Counted from the stretch's first letter, positions 36,101-45,345 are shown. The stretch is DNA of 64,000 bases from an uncultured Pedosphaera sp. (GCA_903918755.1 CAIXFN010000024.1:1-64000), one strand, 5' to 3'. Notes: a model not told the origin generated them from the letters alone. Translations and numbers: made by a program.

Positions 36101-36859
36101 TTCCGAAATGGCGCCGTGCTCATCCAGGGTGAGCCAGCCCTCCAGGTCCGGTCCGGTGAGGGGTCGTCCGTTCAACATCGTTACCACCCGCTTGCCGTTG
36201 ACCGTGGCCACGCGCAATTGCATGCGGAACCCGTCGCGCAGGGTTTCATTCCGGTAATTGCACACATAGAGATCCAACCGCCCGTTGCCCGCCACATCCG
36301 CCAGCGTCATGGACATCCCCGCGGTCACCGAAGCCAGACCCGCGGTTGTTGTGGTTTCTTGAAAATGACCCTTGCCATCATTCAAATAGAGATGCACCCC
36401 TTTGCCGATGGAAGTCACCAGGAGATCCAGTGTGCCGTTGCCATCCACATCCGCCAAAACCGCCCCGGTCGCGTCCAGGTTCGTCAGATCAAGACCGGAC
36501 GACTGCGTGATGTCCTGAAATTTCCAATCACCCAGGTTTCGGTACAGCACCGAGTGTCCCCCGATCCCGCAGAAAAACAAATCACAACGACCATCACCAT
36601 CCACATCCCCGGCTGCCACCCCAGAACCATTCAACAAGATGTGGTTGCGCAACGAACGGGCCGCCGGAACCACATTGGTGAAGGACACCCCCGTTTGCCC
36701 TGGAGGCAACAGGGTAAAACCCGCATGACCCGTCCGGGGCAACTCCAGATCCGCCACGCGGTGCCCGCCCAGTGGGCGAAAAATCGGGGGTGCCGCCTCG
36801 GCTGGGGGCATTCCGCCAATAAACAGTGCCCCGATGGCCAGCAGCCGGGCGGGATGCAT
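33164..36859 (-). CDS. FG-GAP/VCBS-repeat protein with two ASPIC/UnbV domains
   Basis: A ~1231-residue secreted protein. ATG 36859 is chosen because it begins a signal peptide ('LLAIGALFIGGMPPAEA') and has a purine-rich GGGGGGA 7 nt upstream; an ATG at 36949 would add 30 residues before the signal. Many 'DxDGDGxxD' calcium-binding FG-GAP blades are visible ('AAGDVDGDGRCDLFF', 'ALADLDGDGDLDVIVNN', 'AVGDYDGDGQLDLFVGG'), enough for two seven-bladed propellers. ASPIC/UnbV domains close each half ('GGRYLSSDDAMRVFAAG' and 'GSGYWSQDAAVLVFP'). A probable surface adhesion or carbohydrate-binding protein; CxxC in the last domain ('CSHCP') is not a haem site. Confidence 0.9.
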   Translation of the reverse strand: MHPARLLAIGALFIGGMPPAEAAPPIFRPLGGHRVADLELPRTGHAGFTLLPPGQTGVSFTNVVPAARSLRNHILLNGSGVAAGDVDGDGRCDLFFCGIGGHSVLYRNLGDWKFQDITQSSGLDLTNLDATGAVLADVDGNGTLDLLVTSIGKGVHLYLNDGKGHFQETTTTAGLASVTAGMSMTLADVAGNGRLDLYVCNYRNETLRDGFRMQLRVATVNGKRVVTMLNGRPLTGPDLEGWLTLDEHGAISENGQADVLYRNEGGGKFAAVSFTNGAFLDELGQPLREPLYDWTLTAAFRDLNGDGLPDLYVCSDLASPDRIWINRGKGQFQMVRPTAIRKTSWFSMGVDFADLNRDGHDEIFVTDMLSRNHRLRQVQVGGHQPLITPVGAIENRPQVPRNTLFLNRGDGDYSEIAWFSGLPASDWSWSPVFLDVDLDGYEDLLISTGFERDVQDVDMANQLEAARRSQKLSDSEALQMRARFPRLEQPKLAFRNRGDLTFEETGATWGFATPGVTQGMALADLDGDGDLDVIVNNMNGVAGIYRNESNAPRVAVRLQGQSPNTRGIGARITVTGGAVPRQTQEMQSGGRYLSSDDAMRVFAAGSLTNALTVEVVWRSGTISRLEGVRPNQLVELIEPAGAEQPPPVLPATPAPLFTDVSDLLKANHHEENFDDFERQPLLPRKYSQLGPGLAWFDLDGDGWEDLIIGAGKGGTLAAFHNNGKGGFERFTQDFLQQIVPRDQTTILGAQLAAGEPALLAGSANYEDGRTNGGAVTWYDPAAGAMRDLIPGTSSSTGPLAVGDYDGDGQLDLFVGGRVIGGRYPEAASSRLFHNRGGRLVEDAGAGALLHQVGLVSGAVWCDLDGDGYPELILACEWGPLRVFRYQDRRTWREITAELGLDKYRGWWNGVAVGDFNGDGKLDLVASNWGRNTKYQGFREQPLRLYYGDFSGLGGVDLLEAYYDPTLAKIVPWQHLGRMGAALPFLSARYDSFRKFGAASIPEILGERAAAAHELTANWLETTVFLNQGDHFAAHTLPVEAQLSPAFAACVADIDNDGNDDIFLSQNFFATESETSRDDAGRGLWLRGDGHGGFRPWSAGESGIRVYGEQRGAAVADFDHDGRVDLCVSQNGGPVKLFRNTGGAPGVRVRLQGPPGNPTGVGAQVRCSHCPATKEIHAGSGYWSQDAAVLVFPAPTNSVEITVRWPGGQVTHGQMAPGMKEVVLSFSALGPK

Positions 36860-37005
36860 CCAGGAAGTCCCCCCAAGGAAAGAATCCAAGGCGCGTGGAA
36901 TTGGGTTCACCGCCCCCCGGTGGGCGGGCGAGTCTTCGAGGGCACTCATGGCGGGCAGGATAGAGGACTGCAGCCAGACGGCACAAGCCCGGCCGGGACA
37001 AAAAA

Positions 37006-37034
37006 ACGCGACCGGGGTAGGCCCCCGGTCGCGT
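37006..37034 (-). terminator. Intrinsic terminator of the Ig/PA14 surface-protein gene
   Basis: A 12-bp perfect stem (37006-37017 with 37023-37034, 5-nt loop) lies 27 nt beyond the minus-strand stop at 37061. On the minus strand it is followed by a run of six T (complement of 37001-37006), a textbook Rho-independent terminator. Confidence 0.85.
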
Positions 37035-37060
37035 CGTGATTCAGACTGCTGGCTTAGATC

Positions 37061-39928
37061 TTACTGTTGCAGCAGGCGGTAGAACTTCTTCGGCGCCAAC
37101 TTCACGTTGACGACGAGGGGGTTCGGATTGCCCACCACGGCGGTCCAGGTCTTGAGGTCGGCGGATTCTTGCAGGGTCGCCTGGTTTTGATAGGCGGACC
37201 ACGGCAGGGTCAGCACCCCGTTGGCCAGAACCGGTTGACCGAAGCTGGGCAGGGGAATCGCGGCGAAGCTCGACAGATACTGCCCGGGGATGGGGGACAG
37301 GCTGGTCGCGGCCGTGGTATCACCGTCCATGCGCCAAGCCACCTTGACGTAGTCGCCGCCGCCGCCTTCGGCATGGAGCGCCTGGACGTAATAGGAATGA
37401 CCCGCAATCAGGGGGATAGGCGAAGAGGTGGTCAGTGCGCCGGGTTCCTGGAAGCCATGGCAGCAGCTGGTTTCTTCCGCGATGGTCGTGACGTTACCAG
37501 GCGTGCTGTCCGTGCTCAGGTTGAGCTGCGAACCATCATCGCTGGCCAGGAAGAACACGTAGTTTGTCGTGACGGTCGGAGTGATCCAGCCGGAGATGGA
37601 GGCTCCATATTGATCGCCCAACGCGCCAAAGGCGGGATTGTTGTTCAAATCGCCACCGGTGAAGAGAGTGGAGTCAAACGCCGACAGGGTGGCGTTGGTC
37701 CAGGTCGAGATCGGGAAAATACCGCTGCCGAGCAGGGTAGAGATCGAGGCGCTTGCGCCCATGTAATAATAATCGAAGGTCAAACCGCCCGTGGTGAGGA
37801 CCGGCGCCTTGAAAGAAACCGGGGCCGGGACGATCGTGTTCGGGGTGGAGGCCTGATCCGTGACCCCGCTGACCGTCAGGGTGTATTTCGTCCCGGGGGT
37901 CAAACCGGAGGTTTGCAGGATCACTTCGCGCCAATCGGCGCCCAGCGTTTTGCCGCGGACGTCGGTTTGAACGTTGGCGCTGAGGACGGTCACGCCGGGA
38001 ATGCTGTAATTGGCCTGATTGGCACCAGTGAGGGTGTCAATGTGCTTGCTGAACAACACCTTGACGAGGTACGGGTTCGCCGCACCAGCCGTGTTGGGGG
38101 TACCCAACGCGGTCACGGAGACGACCGTGGGTTTGTTCGTATCCGGCAACACCGTCACGCTGACGTTATAGGTGTGCGTGCCACTGAGGGGATTCGTTAC
38201 CGTCAGCGAATAGGTGCCGGAATCGGCCACCGCGACCGGAGTAACCACCAGGTTCGGGGTGGACACGCCTTGCACGACGGTGGCGGGATAATGGACGCTG
38301 TTGTCGACATTGAGGGTCGTTCCATCCAGCGGGGTGCCCGCCAGGCTCCAGGTATAGGTGTTGGGGCTGCCGCTGAAAGCGGAGGTCAGGCTGAGGGTCT
38401 GGCCTTCGATGACCGTGACCGAGGCGGGCAATGCCGTGGTGACGGCTGCCGGCACGTTTTGCACCGTGAACACCCCGAAGCCATAGGCGCCACCCGACCA
38501 GAAGACGGTGGCCTTTTTCAGGTTCGCCGGGGCGGTGGTGTCCGGAATGACGGTCACGTCACCGGTGTAGCCGAAGTCGTTGCCGACGCCGCCATTGTCG
38601 GAGTTGGCGATGTCATCTTCGGTGCAGGGCAGTTTCCAGGCGGAATTGAGGGCGATGCTGCCGTCCAGGCGATGCACGCCGATCCAGCCGGGCTTGTGGT
38701 AGTTGGTGCCGCTGATCACCGGATACTGGTTGTTCCAGCTCGGCATCGAGTAGTTGACAATATAATCGAGGGAGGCATTGCCATCGATCGCGCAGCTCCA
38801 ATTGCCGTCATAATACTGGTCGCCATCGATGGGAACGGTTTCTGGCAGCCCGTGGGTGCCGGCGGCTTCCCAGGCAAACGCGGGTTGGCTTTCCCCGGCG
38901 GAAGTTTCTTCCCGGTGGAGGACGCGAACGCTCCCGTCGGCGTTACCCGAGTAGGAGAAGGAGTCGATGATGTACGCCGGCGCGTCGGGGTCGGATTCGT
39001 ACCGGTTGGGCCGATTGCCGTAGCCCGCCCCGGGATAATGCCCGGTATAGACGGTTTCCAAATTGGGACGGCTGGAATCCCAGGCATACTTGATGACATG
39101 GGTCGATTGTCCACCGAGGGCATAGGAATTCTTGCCCGCTCCGTTATCCCGGTTGTCCAACCGGCCTACCGGTGCGAAATCGAAACCATTCGTGGTGGTG
39201 AAAATCTGGGGATTGGATTCCATCCGCCAGGTGCCGCCGCCCGCGAACAGCACGGTGCTCACACCTTTGCCGGTCACGCGGAATTCCCGCCAGCGCATGC
39301 TGGAGTTACCATCGCCGTTGGAACTGCCATCCAGCGCGTTGCCGTTGCAGTCCGAGGCGCCCGAGGTGGGTTCGGTCCAGGCGCAGGTCGGAATGTTGGA
39401 CCAGGCGTCCTGCCCGGGCAGCTTCGCAAAGCGGATGATCTTGTTCTTGTGGCCTAAATAGATGTTTTTGTCTTCATCCAGACCCCATTCACTGAAAAAG
39501 TCATAAGGACTGCCCTGGCCGGTGATCGCGATGGGAATGGCTCCCCACGTGATGGCGACCGCATTCGAATGACCCGGCAGGATCAAGGGCTTGCCCGTGG
39601 CGGCATCAATCCAGATCAGGCTGCGATCGGGAAACGCGTTGGAGATGTTGGCATCATGGGGCTGGGATTCATCAATGCCGTTTTCCCGGACGTAAAGCAA
39701 CAGCTTGGTGCTGTCGTAGGGCAGCAGTTTGCCCAGGGAGATTTGGGCGGACTGGCCGTTGTTGTTTTCGTAGGCGCCGAGATTCTTCACGAGAATCGGC
39801 AGCCGGTCCGCCGGAGCAACGCCCTGTTGTCCGTTCAGATGTTCCACCCAAACGGGGGTGACCACCTGGGCCATCGCGCTGGTCGCGAGGGCGGAGACGG
39901 CTAGGAAGGTTTTGATGATGGTTTTCAT
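37061..39928 (-). CDS. Large secreted protein with Ig-like and PA14-like domains
   Basis: This protein is 955 aa from ATG 39928, which opens a signal peptide ('IIKTFLAVSALATSAMAQ'); the frame extends 22 codons upstream without support. The first ~480 residues form a propeller-like region with an inferred carbohydrate or glycan-surface role. Residues ~490-590 are an Ig-like repeat ('SVTVIEGQTLSLTSAFSG', 'VTPVAVADSGTYSLTVTNP'). A Big/fibronectin-like module follows, then a PA14-like sandwich ('GWITPTVTTNYVFFLASDDGS', 'LIAGHSYYVQALHAEGGGGD'). The C-terminal ~75 residues resemble the autotransported-surface 'LQESADLKTW' repeat common in Verrucomicrobiota. Probably an outer-surface polysaccharide-binding protein. 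Confidence 0.8.
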   Translation of the reverse strand: MKTIIKTFLAVSALATSAMAQVVTPVWVEHLNGQQGVAPADRLPILVKNLGAYENNNGQSAQISLGKLLPYDSTKLLLYVRENGIDESQPHDANISNAFPDRSLIWIDAATGKPLILPGHSNAVAITWGAIPIAITGQGSPYDFFSEWGLDEDKNIYLGHKNKIIRFAKLPGQDAWSNIPTCAWTEPTSGASDCNGNALDGSSNGDGNSSMRWREFRVTGKGVSTVLFAGGGTWRMESNPQIFTTTNGFDFAPVGRLDNRDNGAGKNSYALGGQSTHVIKYAWDSSRPNLETVYTGHYPGAGYGNRPNRYESDPDAPAYIIDSFSYSGNADGSVRVLHREETSAGESQPAFAWEAAGTHGLPETVPIDGDQYYDGNWSCAIDGNASLDYIVNYSMPSWNNQYPVISGTNYHKPGWIGVHRLDGSIALNSAWKLPCTEDDIANSDNGGVGNDFGYTGDVTVIPDTTAPANLKKATVFWSGGAYGFGVFTVQNVPAAVTTALPASVTVIEGQTLSLTSAFSGSPNTYTWSLAGTPLDGTTLNVDNSVHYPATVVQGVSTPNLVVTPVAVADSGTYSLTVTNPLSGTHTYNVSVTVLPDTNKPTVVSVTALGTPNTAGAANPYLVKVLFSKHIDTLTGANQANYSIPGVTVLSANVQTDVRGKTLGADWREVILQTSGLTPGTKYTLTVSGVTDQASTPNTIVPAPVSFKAPVLTTGGLTFDYYYMGASASISTLLGSGIFPISTWTNATLSAFDSTLFTGGDLNNNPAFGALGDQYGASISGWITPTVTTNYVFFLASDDGSQLNLSTDSTPGNVTTIAEETSCCHGFQEPGALTTSSPIPLIAGHSYYVQALHAEGGGGDYVKVAWRMDGDTTAATSLSPIPGQYLSSFAAIPLPSFGQPVLANGVLTLPWSAYQNQATLQESADLKTWTAVVGNPNPLVVNVKLAPKKFYRLLQQ

Positions 39929-40266
39929 TAGGCAACTATGGGGTGTTTTGGTTCTTTCTCTTTGTTGGTGGTGGGTGACATGGAATGACATCACAAATAA
40001 GCGGGCGGCGAATCAGTCACGGCAGGAGGGCACTTTGGCTGGCTTCTTTCATGATCGATTGGCCAAATTTCCGCCATTATTAGCAACAACTTCCAGCCAG
40101 TTCGGGTGCAAGCGACGTGAACGTCCCTTAACTTGCTCCCGCAACGGCACAATTTGATACCCTAGTAAATATCATGGGGTTGGTCAAGATTCATTTGGAA
40201 CATTTTAGAATTCGCGTCCCCAACATTGTTGTTGAATGCCATTCGCCAGGCGGCAAAAATCATTCC
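39929..40266. other. Divergent intergenic region between the surface protein and GH2 genes
   Basis: A 338-bp region, more AT-rich than its neighbours, with no reading frame of substance. It must hold promoters for both divergent genes. No confident -35/-10 pair or operator was identified, although TTGATACC and TAGTAAAT stretches near 40155-40170 are candidates on the plus strand. Confidence 0.5.
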
Positions 40267-42576
40267 ATGAAACCGAATTTTCGTTCCGCTTCCCGTGGGT
40301 GCCTGACTGCTCGGTTAAGGCGGCCAGCGCGCCGGGCAAATTGGCTGACACTCGGGCTGGCGCTCGTGGGGCTCACGGCAACGGGGCAGGCGGCGGATTG
40401 GCAATTGCCGGACAAGGCCCCGATGCTGACCAGTTGGTCGAAGCTGGTCGGGCCTACTACTGCGCTGCCGGAGTATCCCCGGCCGCAAATGGTGCGGCCG
40501 CAGTGGCAAAATTTGAATGGTTTATGGGACTATTCCCTGACGCCCGCCGCGATCACCAACCCTCCCACGGAATTCGGCGCCCGGATCCTCGTTCCCTATC
40601 CTTATGAGTCCGCCCTTTCCGGCGTGGCCAAGGGCAGTATTCCCGAACAGCGCCTCTGGTACCGTCGCACCTTCAAAAATCCCGCCGCCGGCCAGGAAAA
40701 AGTTCTGTTGCATTTCGGGGCGGTCAATTGGGACGCCATCGTGTGGGTTAACGGGCAGGCGGTCGGGACGCACCGGGGTGGCTACGACAGTTTCACCTTC
40801 GACATTACCGAACAACTCAAGTCCGGCACCAACGAGTTGGTGGTCGGGGCTTGGAATCCGGTGAAAGCCGATGTGGCCGATGCCCAGGTCCTGGGTAAGC
40901 AACGCTTGCACCCCGATGGCATTTTCTATACCGCGGCCTCCGGGATCTGGCAGACCGTCTGGTTGGAAGCCGTTCCGGCCATCCATGTCACGGGCCTTAA
41001 ATTGACCCCCGACCTGGCTTCCGAGACCCTGCGTATCACCGTGGACGGCGCGGCGGGTACCCGCGTTTCCGTCACCGCCCTGGACACGGGTCGGTCCGTG
41101 GGCCAGGCTACGGGCGAAGTGGGCAAGGAATTTTCCCTGGCAATCCCGAGTCCCAAGCTCTGGTCGCCGGCCGATCCCCACCTTTACGGTTTGAAAGTCG
41201 AGTTACTGCAAAACGGCAAGACCGTGGACAAGGTAGACAGCTATTTCGCCATGCGCAGCATCAGCCTGGGCAAGGACGAGAAGGGCCGCACCAAGATGTT
41301 TCTGAATGGCAAATTCCTCTTTGAAGTCGGCCCCCTGGATCAAGGCTATTGGCCGGACGGCATCTATACCGCGCCCACGGACGCCGCCCTCCTGTCCGAC
41401 ATCGCCGCCGTCAAGAAATTCGGCTGGAACACCATCCGCAAGCACGCCAAGGTGGAACCGGACCGTTGGTATTACTGGACCGACCGTTTGGGGGTGCTCG
41501 TATGGCAGGACATGCCGCAAATGTTCGGCGGTCGGAACGGTGAACTGACGGCCGGCGCCAAATCCCAATTTGAACTCGAATGGCGCCGGATCATCGGGGA
41601 GTTTTACAATCATCCTTCGATTATTGTCTGGACGACTTTCAATGAAGGCTGGGGCCAGCACGACACGGAGGAGGTGGTGGCGCTGACCAAAAAACTGGAT
41701 CCCTCCCGGTTGGTGAATAACGCCAGTGGTTGGGTAGACAAAAACTGCGGGGACATCCACGATACCCACGCCTATCCCGGCCCAGGCACGAAAATGCCGG
41801 AGGAACACCGGGCCGCCGTGAACGGCGAATTCGGCGGCGTCACCATGAGTGTGGACGCGCACCGCTGGACGAAAAACACCTTTGGCTACGGCAGTGTGCT
41901 CAAGGCCAGCTGGCTGGCCACCAAGCGCTATCAGGATCTCATGAAAGCCGCCTACCGGATGCGCGATAACTATGGCACCAGCGCCTTTATTTATACCCAG
42001 TTGACCGATGTGGAGCAGGAGATCAATGGCCTGATTACTTATGATCGCGCCGTGGAAAAGCTGGATCTCAAGATTGTGCGCGCCGCCAACCTGGGCGAGT
42101 TCCTCCAGCTGCCCCCCAACCCGAATCCCGAATGGGTGCCGACCTCCGAGGAGGCACCGCTGGTGTGGAGTTACACCACCAACCAGCCGGCGGCGGATTG
42201 GTTTTCCCCTGCCTTTGACGCCAGTGGCTGGAAAACCGGACCCGCCGTTTTTGGTCATGAGATCAGCGGCGTCCGCACCCCCTGGACCAGTGCGGACATC
42301 TGGATTCGCCGCGAGTTTACGGTAGCCGAACCCATCCCCGCGAAGCTGAATTTGCTCATCAAGCATGACGAGGACGCCGAGGTTTATATCAACGGGGTCC
42401 TGGCCGCGAAGGTCACGGAATACGTGGGTGATTACAAGACGGTGCCCATGAATGCCGCCGCCCGCGATGCCCTCAAAGCGGGTACGAATGTGTTTGCCGT
42501 GCATTGCCATAACACGATTGGCGGGCAGGGGATCGACGTGGGCATCATTCCCCCAGAGAAAATCGCCCGGCCATGA
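40267..42576 (+). CDS. Glycoside hydrolase family 2 (beta-galactosidase/beta-glucuronidase type)
   Basis: This protein is 769 aa from ATG 40267 (the upstream frame to 40174 lacks support), with an Arg-rich signal peptide ('ANWLTLGLALVGLTATGQA'). The order is a GH2 sugar-binding jelly roll ('QNLNGLWDYSLTP', 'LWYRRTFKNP', 'GGYDSFTFDITEQL'), an Ig-like domain, then a TIM barrel with acid/base Glu460 in 'FNEGWGQHD' and a nucleophile position Glu521 in 'VNGEFGG'. A further ~130-residue galactose-binding-like module ends the protein ('LLIKHDEDAEVYINGVL'). It acts in the periplasm on beta-linked oligosaccharides; the exact sugar is not determined. Overlaps the SIMPL gene by ATGA. Confidence 0.9.
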   Translation: MKPNFRSASRGCLTARLRRPARRANWLTLGLALVGLTATGQAADWQLPDKAPMLTSWSKLVGPTTALPEYPRPQMVRPQWQNLNGLWDYSLTPAAITNPPTEFGARILVPYPYESALSGVAKGSIPEQRLWYRRTFKNPAAGQEKVLLHFGAVNWDAIVWVNGQAVGTHRGGYDSFTFDITEQLKSGTNELVVGAWNPVKADVADAQVLGKQRLHPDGIFYTAASGIWQTVWLEAVPAIHVTGLKLTPDLASETLRITVDGAAGTRVSVTALDTGRSVGQATGEVGKEFSLAIPSPKLWSPADPHLYGLKVELLQNGKTVDKVDSYFAMRSISLGKDEKGRTKMFLNGKFLFEVGPLDQGYWPDGIYTAPTDAALLSDIAAVKKFGWNTIRKHAKVEPDRWYYWTDRLGVLVWQDMPQMFGGRNGELTAGAKSQFELEWRRIIGEFYNHPSIIVWTTFNEGWGQHDTEEVVALTKKLDPSRLVNNASGWVDKNCGDIHDTHAYPGPGTKMPEEHRAAVNGEFGGVTMSVDAHRWTKNTFGYGSVLKASWLATKRYQDLMKAAYRMRDNYGTSAFIYTQLTDVEQEINGLITYDRAVEKLDLKIVRAANLGEFLQLPPNPNPEWVPTSEEAPLVWSYTTNQPAADWFSPAFDASGWKTGPAVFGHEISGVRTPWTSADIWIRREFTVAEPIPAKLNLLIKHDEDAEVYINGVLAAKVTEYVGDYKTVPMNAAARDALKAGTNVFAVHCHNTIGGQGIDVGIIPPEKIARP

Positions 42577-43283
42577 ACAACTCCCGCGCCCCCCTGATTC
42601 TCGGAGCTTCCCTGGTCATCGGCCTGGCCGTCTTCGGTGTCTTTGTGGGTCGGGCGGTCAAAACCGGGCGGGAATTTGACCGTTTCCTCTCGGTCCGGGG
42701 CCTGTCCGAACGCGAGGTCAAAGCGACGCTGGTCATTTGGCCGATCCGCTTCGCCACCACCGCGAATGAATTGGGCGGGCTGAAGGCGGCCATGGAATCC
42801 CAGCGCGCCACAGTGGTGAACTTCCTCAATGAAAAGGGAATTGCCGCCACCGAAATCACCCTCGGGCTGCCCCTGGTAACCGACCGCGAAGACGAACGCA
42901 TCCAAATGGATCGCCCGGCCCTGCCGCGCTACCGGGGTGTCGTCACCCTGGTGGTCCGGAGCCCCCAGGTGGACTTGATTAAGAAGGCGATCCAGAATGC
43001 CGACCAGCTCCTGGAGAAGGGGATTTCCCTCGATGACAAAGGGGGCGGCGAACGGACCGAGTTTATTTTTAACGCGGTGAACGAGACCAAGCCCGACATG
43101 ATCCGGGAAGCCACCGCCAACGCCCGCGTGGCGGCCGAGAAGTTCGCCCAGGATTCCCACAGCAAAGTGGGCCGGATCCGCCGGGCCACCCAGGGGGTGC
43201 TGGAAATCAGCGACCGTGACGCCGCTTCTCCCGAACTCAAAGTGCTCCGCGTGGTGACGACCGTGGATTTCTTCCTGGAGTAA
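42573..43283 (+). CDS. SIMPL (DUF541) domain protein
   Basis: A 236-residue protein with one N-terminal membrane anchor ('LILGASLVIGLAVFGVFVG'). The rest matches the SIMPL family: 'LSVRGLSEREVKATLVIWPI', 'LKAAMESQRATVVNFLNEKG', 'ATANARVAAEKFAQDSHSKVG' and the final 'RVVTTVDFFLE'. The family has no agreed function; members are periplasmic or exported and have been linked to oxidative stress. Its ATG overlaps the GH2 stop by four bases. Confidence 0.9.
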   Translation: MNNSRAPLILGASLVIGLAVFGVFVGRAVKTGREFDRFLSVRGLSEREVKATLVIWPIRFATTANELGGLKAAMESQRATVVNFLNEKGIAATEITLGLPLVTDREDERIQMDRPALPRYRGVVTLVVRSPQVDLIKKAIQNADQLLEKGISLDDKGGGERTEFIFNAVNETKPDMIREATANARVAAEKFAQDSHSKVGRIRRATQGVLEISDRDAASPELKVLRVVTTVDFFLE

Positions 43284-43838
43284 GCGGCGCCCCCGGGTCC
43301 GGATTCTCGGTCGAAGATTCGGCAGCTCCGTTCGGGGCGGCATGTTCATCGCCATTGGCTTGTTCATGGAACAAGGTCCGGAGGAGCGGCACAAGGTATC
43401 CGTTTGCGAAGCGGGCCCCAAATTCAACCATCTTCCGAACCACCCTGGTTCTGAATGTTCGATGTGCCGCGGAATCAATACCCCCTGAAAAACAACAAGG
43501 CCGGACTTTCGTCCGGCCTGATTGAAATGAGAACAAAGCTTTTAAATTCTTTGGTTAACTGGTGCGGCGCCGCAGACATACGCCATCAGACACACGCGAA
43601 ACACTGCATTTTGCACTGTCAACAAGAACAGCATACCTCAGCCCCCGTTTCCCACCAGTCACCAGTACTGGGGACACGATTGGGGACAGGGGGGGAAGTC
43701 GTAGCAAACCGGCGAGTTCCAACCCGAATTCCCGGAAAGCCGGATCCTCCGGTTCTTTTTGGTCCGATCCGCTGGTCCGGGCACCCCATAAAATTACGCT
43801 GACAACGTCCGGGAAATGGCTTTAAGTCATGCCGTTTT
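43284..43838. other. 555-bp non-coding stretch before carB with possible mobile-element remnant
   Basis: No convincing gene in either strand. It holds a minus-strand terminator (43498-43519) and, just upstream of it on the minus strand, GCGGCGCCGCACCA (43560-43573) resembling a tRNA acceptor 3' end with encoded CCA, although no T-arm or rest of a tRNA is present. A decayed reading frame on the minus strand (43619-43876) has no recognisable domain. Confidence 0.45.
43490..43519 (-). terminator. Minus-strand intrinsic terminator without an obvious gene
   Basis: A 9-bp stem AGGCCGGAC (43498-43506) / GTCCGGCCT (43511-43519) with a TTTC loop on the plus strand, which reads as a stable GAAA tetraloop on the minus strand. 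It is followed on the minus strand by TTGTTGTTTTT. It is oriented to stop transcription coming from 43.5-43.8 kb, where no intact minus-strand gene was found. Confidence 0.65.
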
Positions 43839-45344
43839 ATGCCGAAGCGCACCGACATCCATTCCGTCCTCATCATCGGCGCCGGGCCAATTATTATTGG
43901 CCAGGCGTGTGAGTTTGATTATTCCGGCACCCAGGCGTGCAAAGCTTTGCGGGAGGAAGGGTACCGGGTGGTGCTCGTGAATTCCAACCCGGCCACGATC
44001 ATGACCGATCCGGAATTCGCCGACCGCACCTATATCGAGCCCATCACCCCGGAATGCGTCGAGAAAATCATCGTGCGGGAACTCGCCGAACTCCAACGCC
44101 TCGGCGCCACCGGCAAACTGGTGCTCCTGCCCACGCTGGGCGGTCAGACCGCGCTGAACACGGCCATGTCCCTGCACCGCTCCGGAGTATTGGAGAAACA
44201 TGGCGTCGAAATGATTGGCGCCAATGCCCGGGCCATCGAGCGGGGGGAAGACCGCCAGATTTTCAAGGATTTGATGATCGAAATCGGCCTGGATGTGCCG
44301 ATCAGCGGCACGGCCCATAATCTGGCCGAAGCCCGGCAGGTCGCCGAACAGATCGGCCGGCTGCCCTTGATCATTCGTCCGGCGTATACTCTGGGCGGCA
44401 CCGGCGGGGGCATTGCCTACAATCGCGAGGAATTCGAGGAAATCGCCAAGCGCGGGATCGAGCTTTCCCCGGTTTCGGAAATTCTGGTGGAAGAATCACT
44501 GCTGGGTTGGAAGGAATATGAAATGGAAGTCATGCGCGACCGCGCGGACAACTGCGTCATCATCTGTTCCATTGAGAATTTTGATCCCATGGGCGTCCAC
44601 ACCGGTGATTCGATCACCGTGGCCCCCATCCAGACGCTCACGGACAAGGAGTACCAGATCATGCGGGACGCCTCCTTCGCCGTGATCCGTGAGATCGGCG
44701 TGGAAACCGGGGGGTCGAACATCCAGTTCGGCGTCAACCCGGACAATGGCCGCATGGTCATCATTGAGATGAATCCCCGCGTGAGCCGCTCCAGCGCGCT
44801 GGCCTCCAAAGCCACCGGCTTTCCCATCGCCAAAATTGCCGCCAAACTGGCCGTGGGCTACCTGCTGGATGAAATTCGCAACGACATCACCCGGGAAACG
44901 CCCGCCAGCTTCGAGCCCACGATCGATTACGTGGTCACGAAGATCCCACGCTTCGCGTTTGAGAAATTCCCGCAGGCCGATCCGACCCTGAACACCCAGA
45001 TGAAGTCCGTCGGCGAGGCCATGGCCATCGGCCGGACCTTCAAGGAGTCCCTGCAAAAGTGCCTCCGGTCCCTGGAAATTGGTCGCAGCGGTTTGGGTGG
45101 CGACGGCAAACCCTGGCGCATCGGCAACGAAGTTTACGGCGATCGCGATATCCTCCCCCGGGATGTGATCACCCGGAAACTGAGCATCCCGAACGCCGAA
45201 CGCATTTTCTTCATCCGCCACGCCTTGCGCGCCGGTTTCAGCCTGGAAGAAATCTTCCAGTTGACCAAGATCGACCGCTGGTTCCTCACCCAACTCAAAG
45301 AAATTGTCGATTTTGAGGAGGAACTGGCCGCTTCGGTGAAATAA
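43839..45344 (+). CDS. carB: Carbamoyl-phosphate synthase large chain, N-terminal half only
   Basis: A 501-residue protein that covers the carboxyphosphate (first) ATP-grasp domain and part of the oligomerisation domain of CarB. It begins '[22 protein letters not shown]' and has the ATP-grasp motifs '[15 protein letters not shown]' and '[20 protein letters not shown]'. It ends '[20 protein letters not shown]', which corresponds to about residue 500 of the ~1070-residue enzyme. The second, carbamate-phosphorylating half and the MGS-like allosteric domain are missing, and the next gene is convergent one base later. Split carB genes are known in some bacteria and archaea, so this is probably one half of a split gene; a truncation is the alternative. 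Catalyses the first step of arginine/pyrimidine synthesis when complete. Confidence 0.88.
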   Translation: MPKRTDIHSVLIIGAGPIIIGQACEFDYSGTQACKALREEGYRVVLVNSNPATIMTDPEFADRTYIEPITPECVEKIIVRELAELQRLGATGKLVLLPTLGGQTALNTAMSLHRSGVLEKHGVEMIGANARAIERGEDRQIFKDLMIEIGLDVPISGTAHNLAEARQVAEQIGRLPLIIRPAYTLGGTGGGIAYNREEFEEIAKRGIELSPVSEILVEESLLGWKEYEMEVMRDRADNCVIICSIENFDPMGVHTGDSITVAPIQTLTDKEYQIMRDASFAVIREIGVETGGSNIQFGVNPDNGRMVIIEMNPRVSRSSALASKATGFPIAKIAAKLAVGYLLDEIRNDITRETPASFEPTIDYVVTKIPRFAFEKFPQADPTLNTQMKSVGEAMAIGRTFKESLQKCLRSLEIGRSGLGGDGKPWRIGNEVYGDRDILPRDVITRKLSIPNAERIFFIRHALRAGFSLEEIFQLTKIDRWFLTQLKEIVDFEEELAASVK

Positions 45345-45345
45345 A

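Noticed and set aside
37067-39457. A 796-codon plus-strand frame opposite the Ig/PA14 protein
   Set aside because: No signal peptide or motif; the minus-strand frame has both plus a matching terminator.
43237-43536. A 99-codon minus-strand frame after the SIMPL gene
   Set aside because: It runs through the minus-strand terminator and shows no domain or signal peptide.
43560-43640. A possible tRNA on the minus strand ending in CCA
   Set aside because: Only the acceptor-like end is present; no T-arm TTC, anticodon arm or D-arm can be drawn. Kept only as a scar hypothesis.
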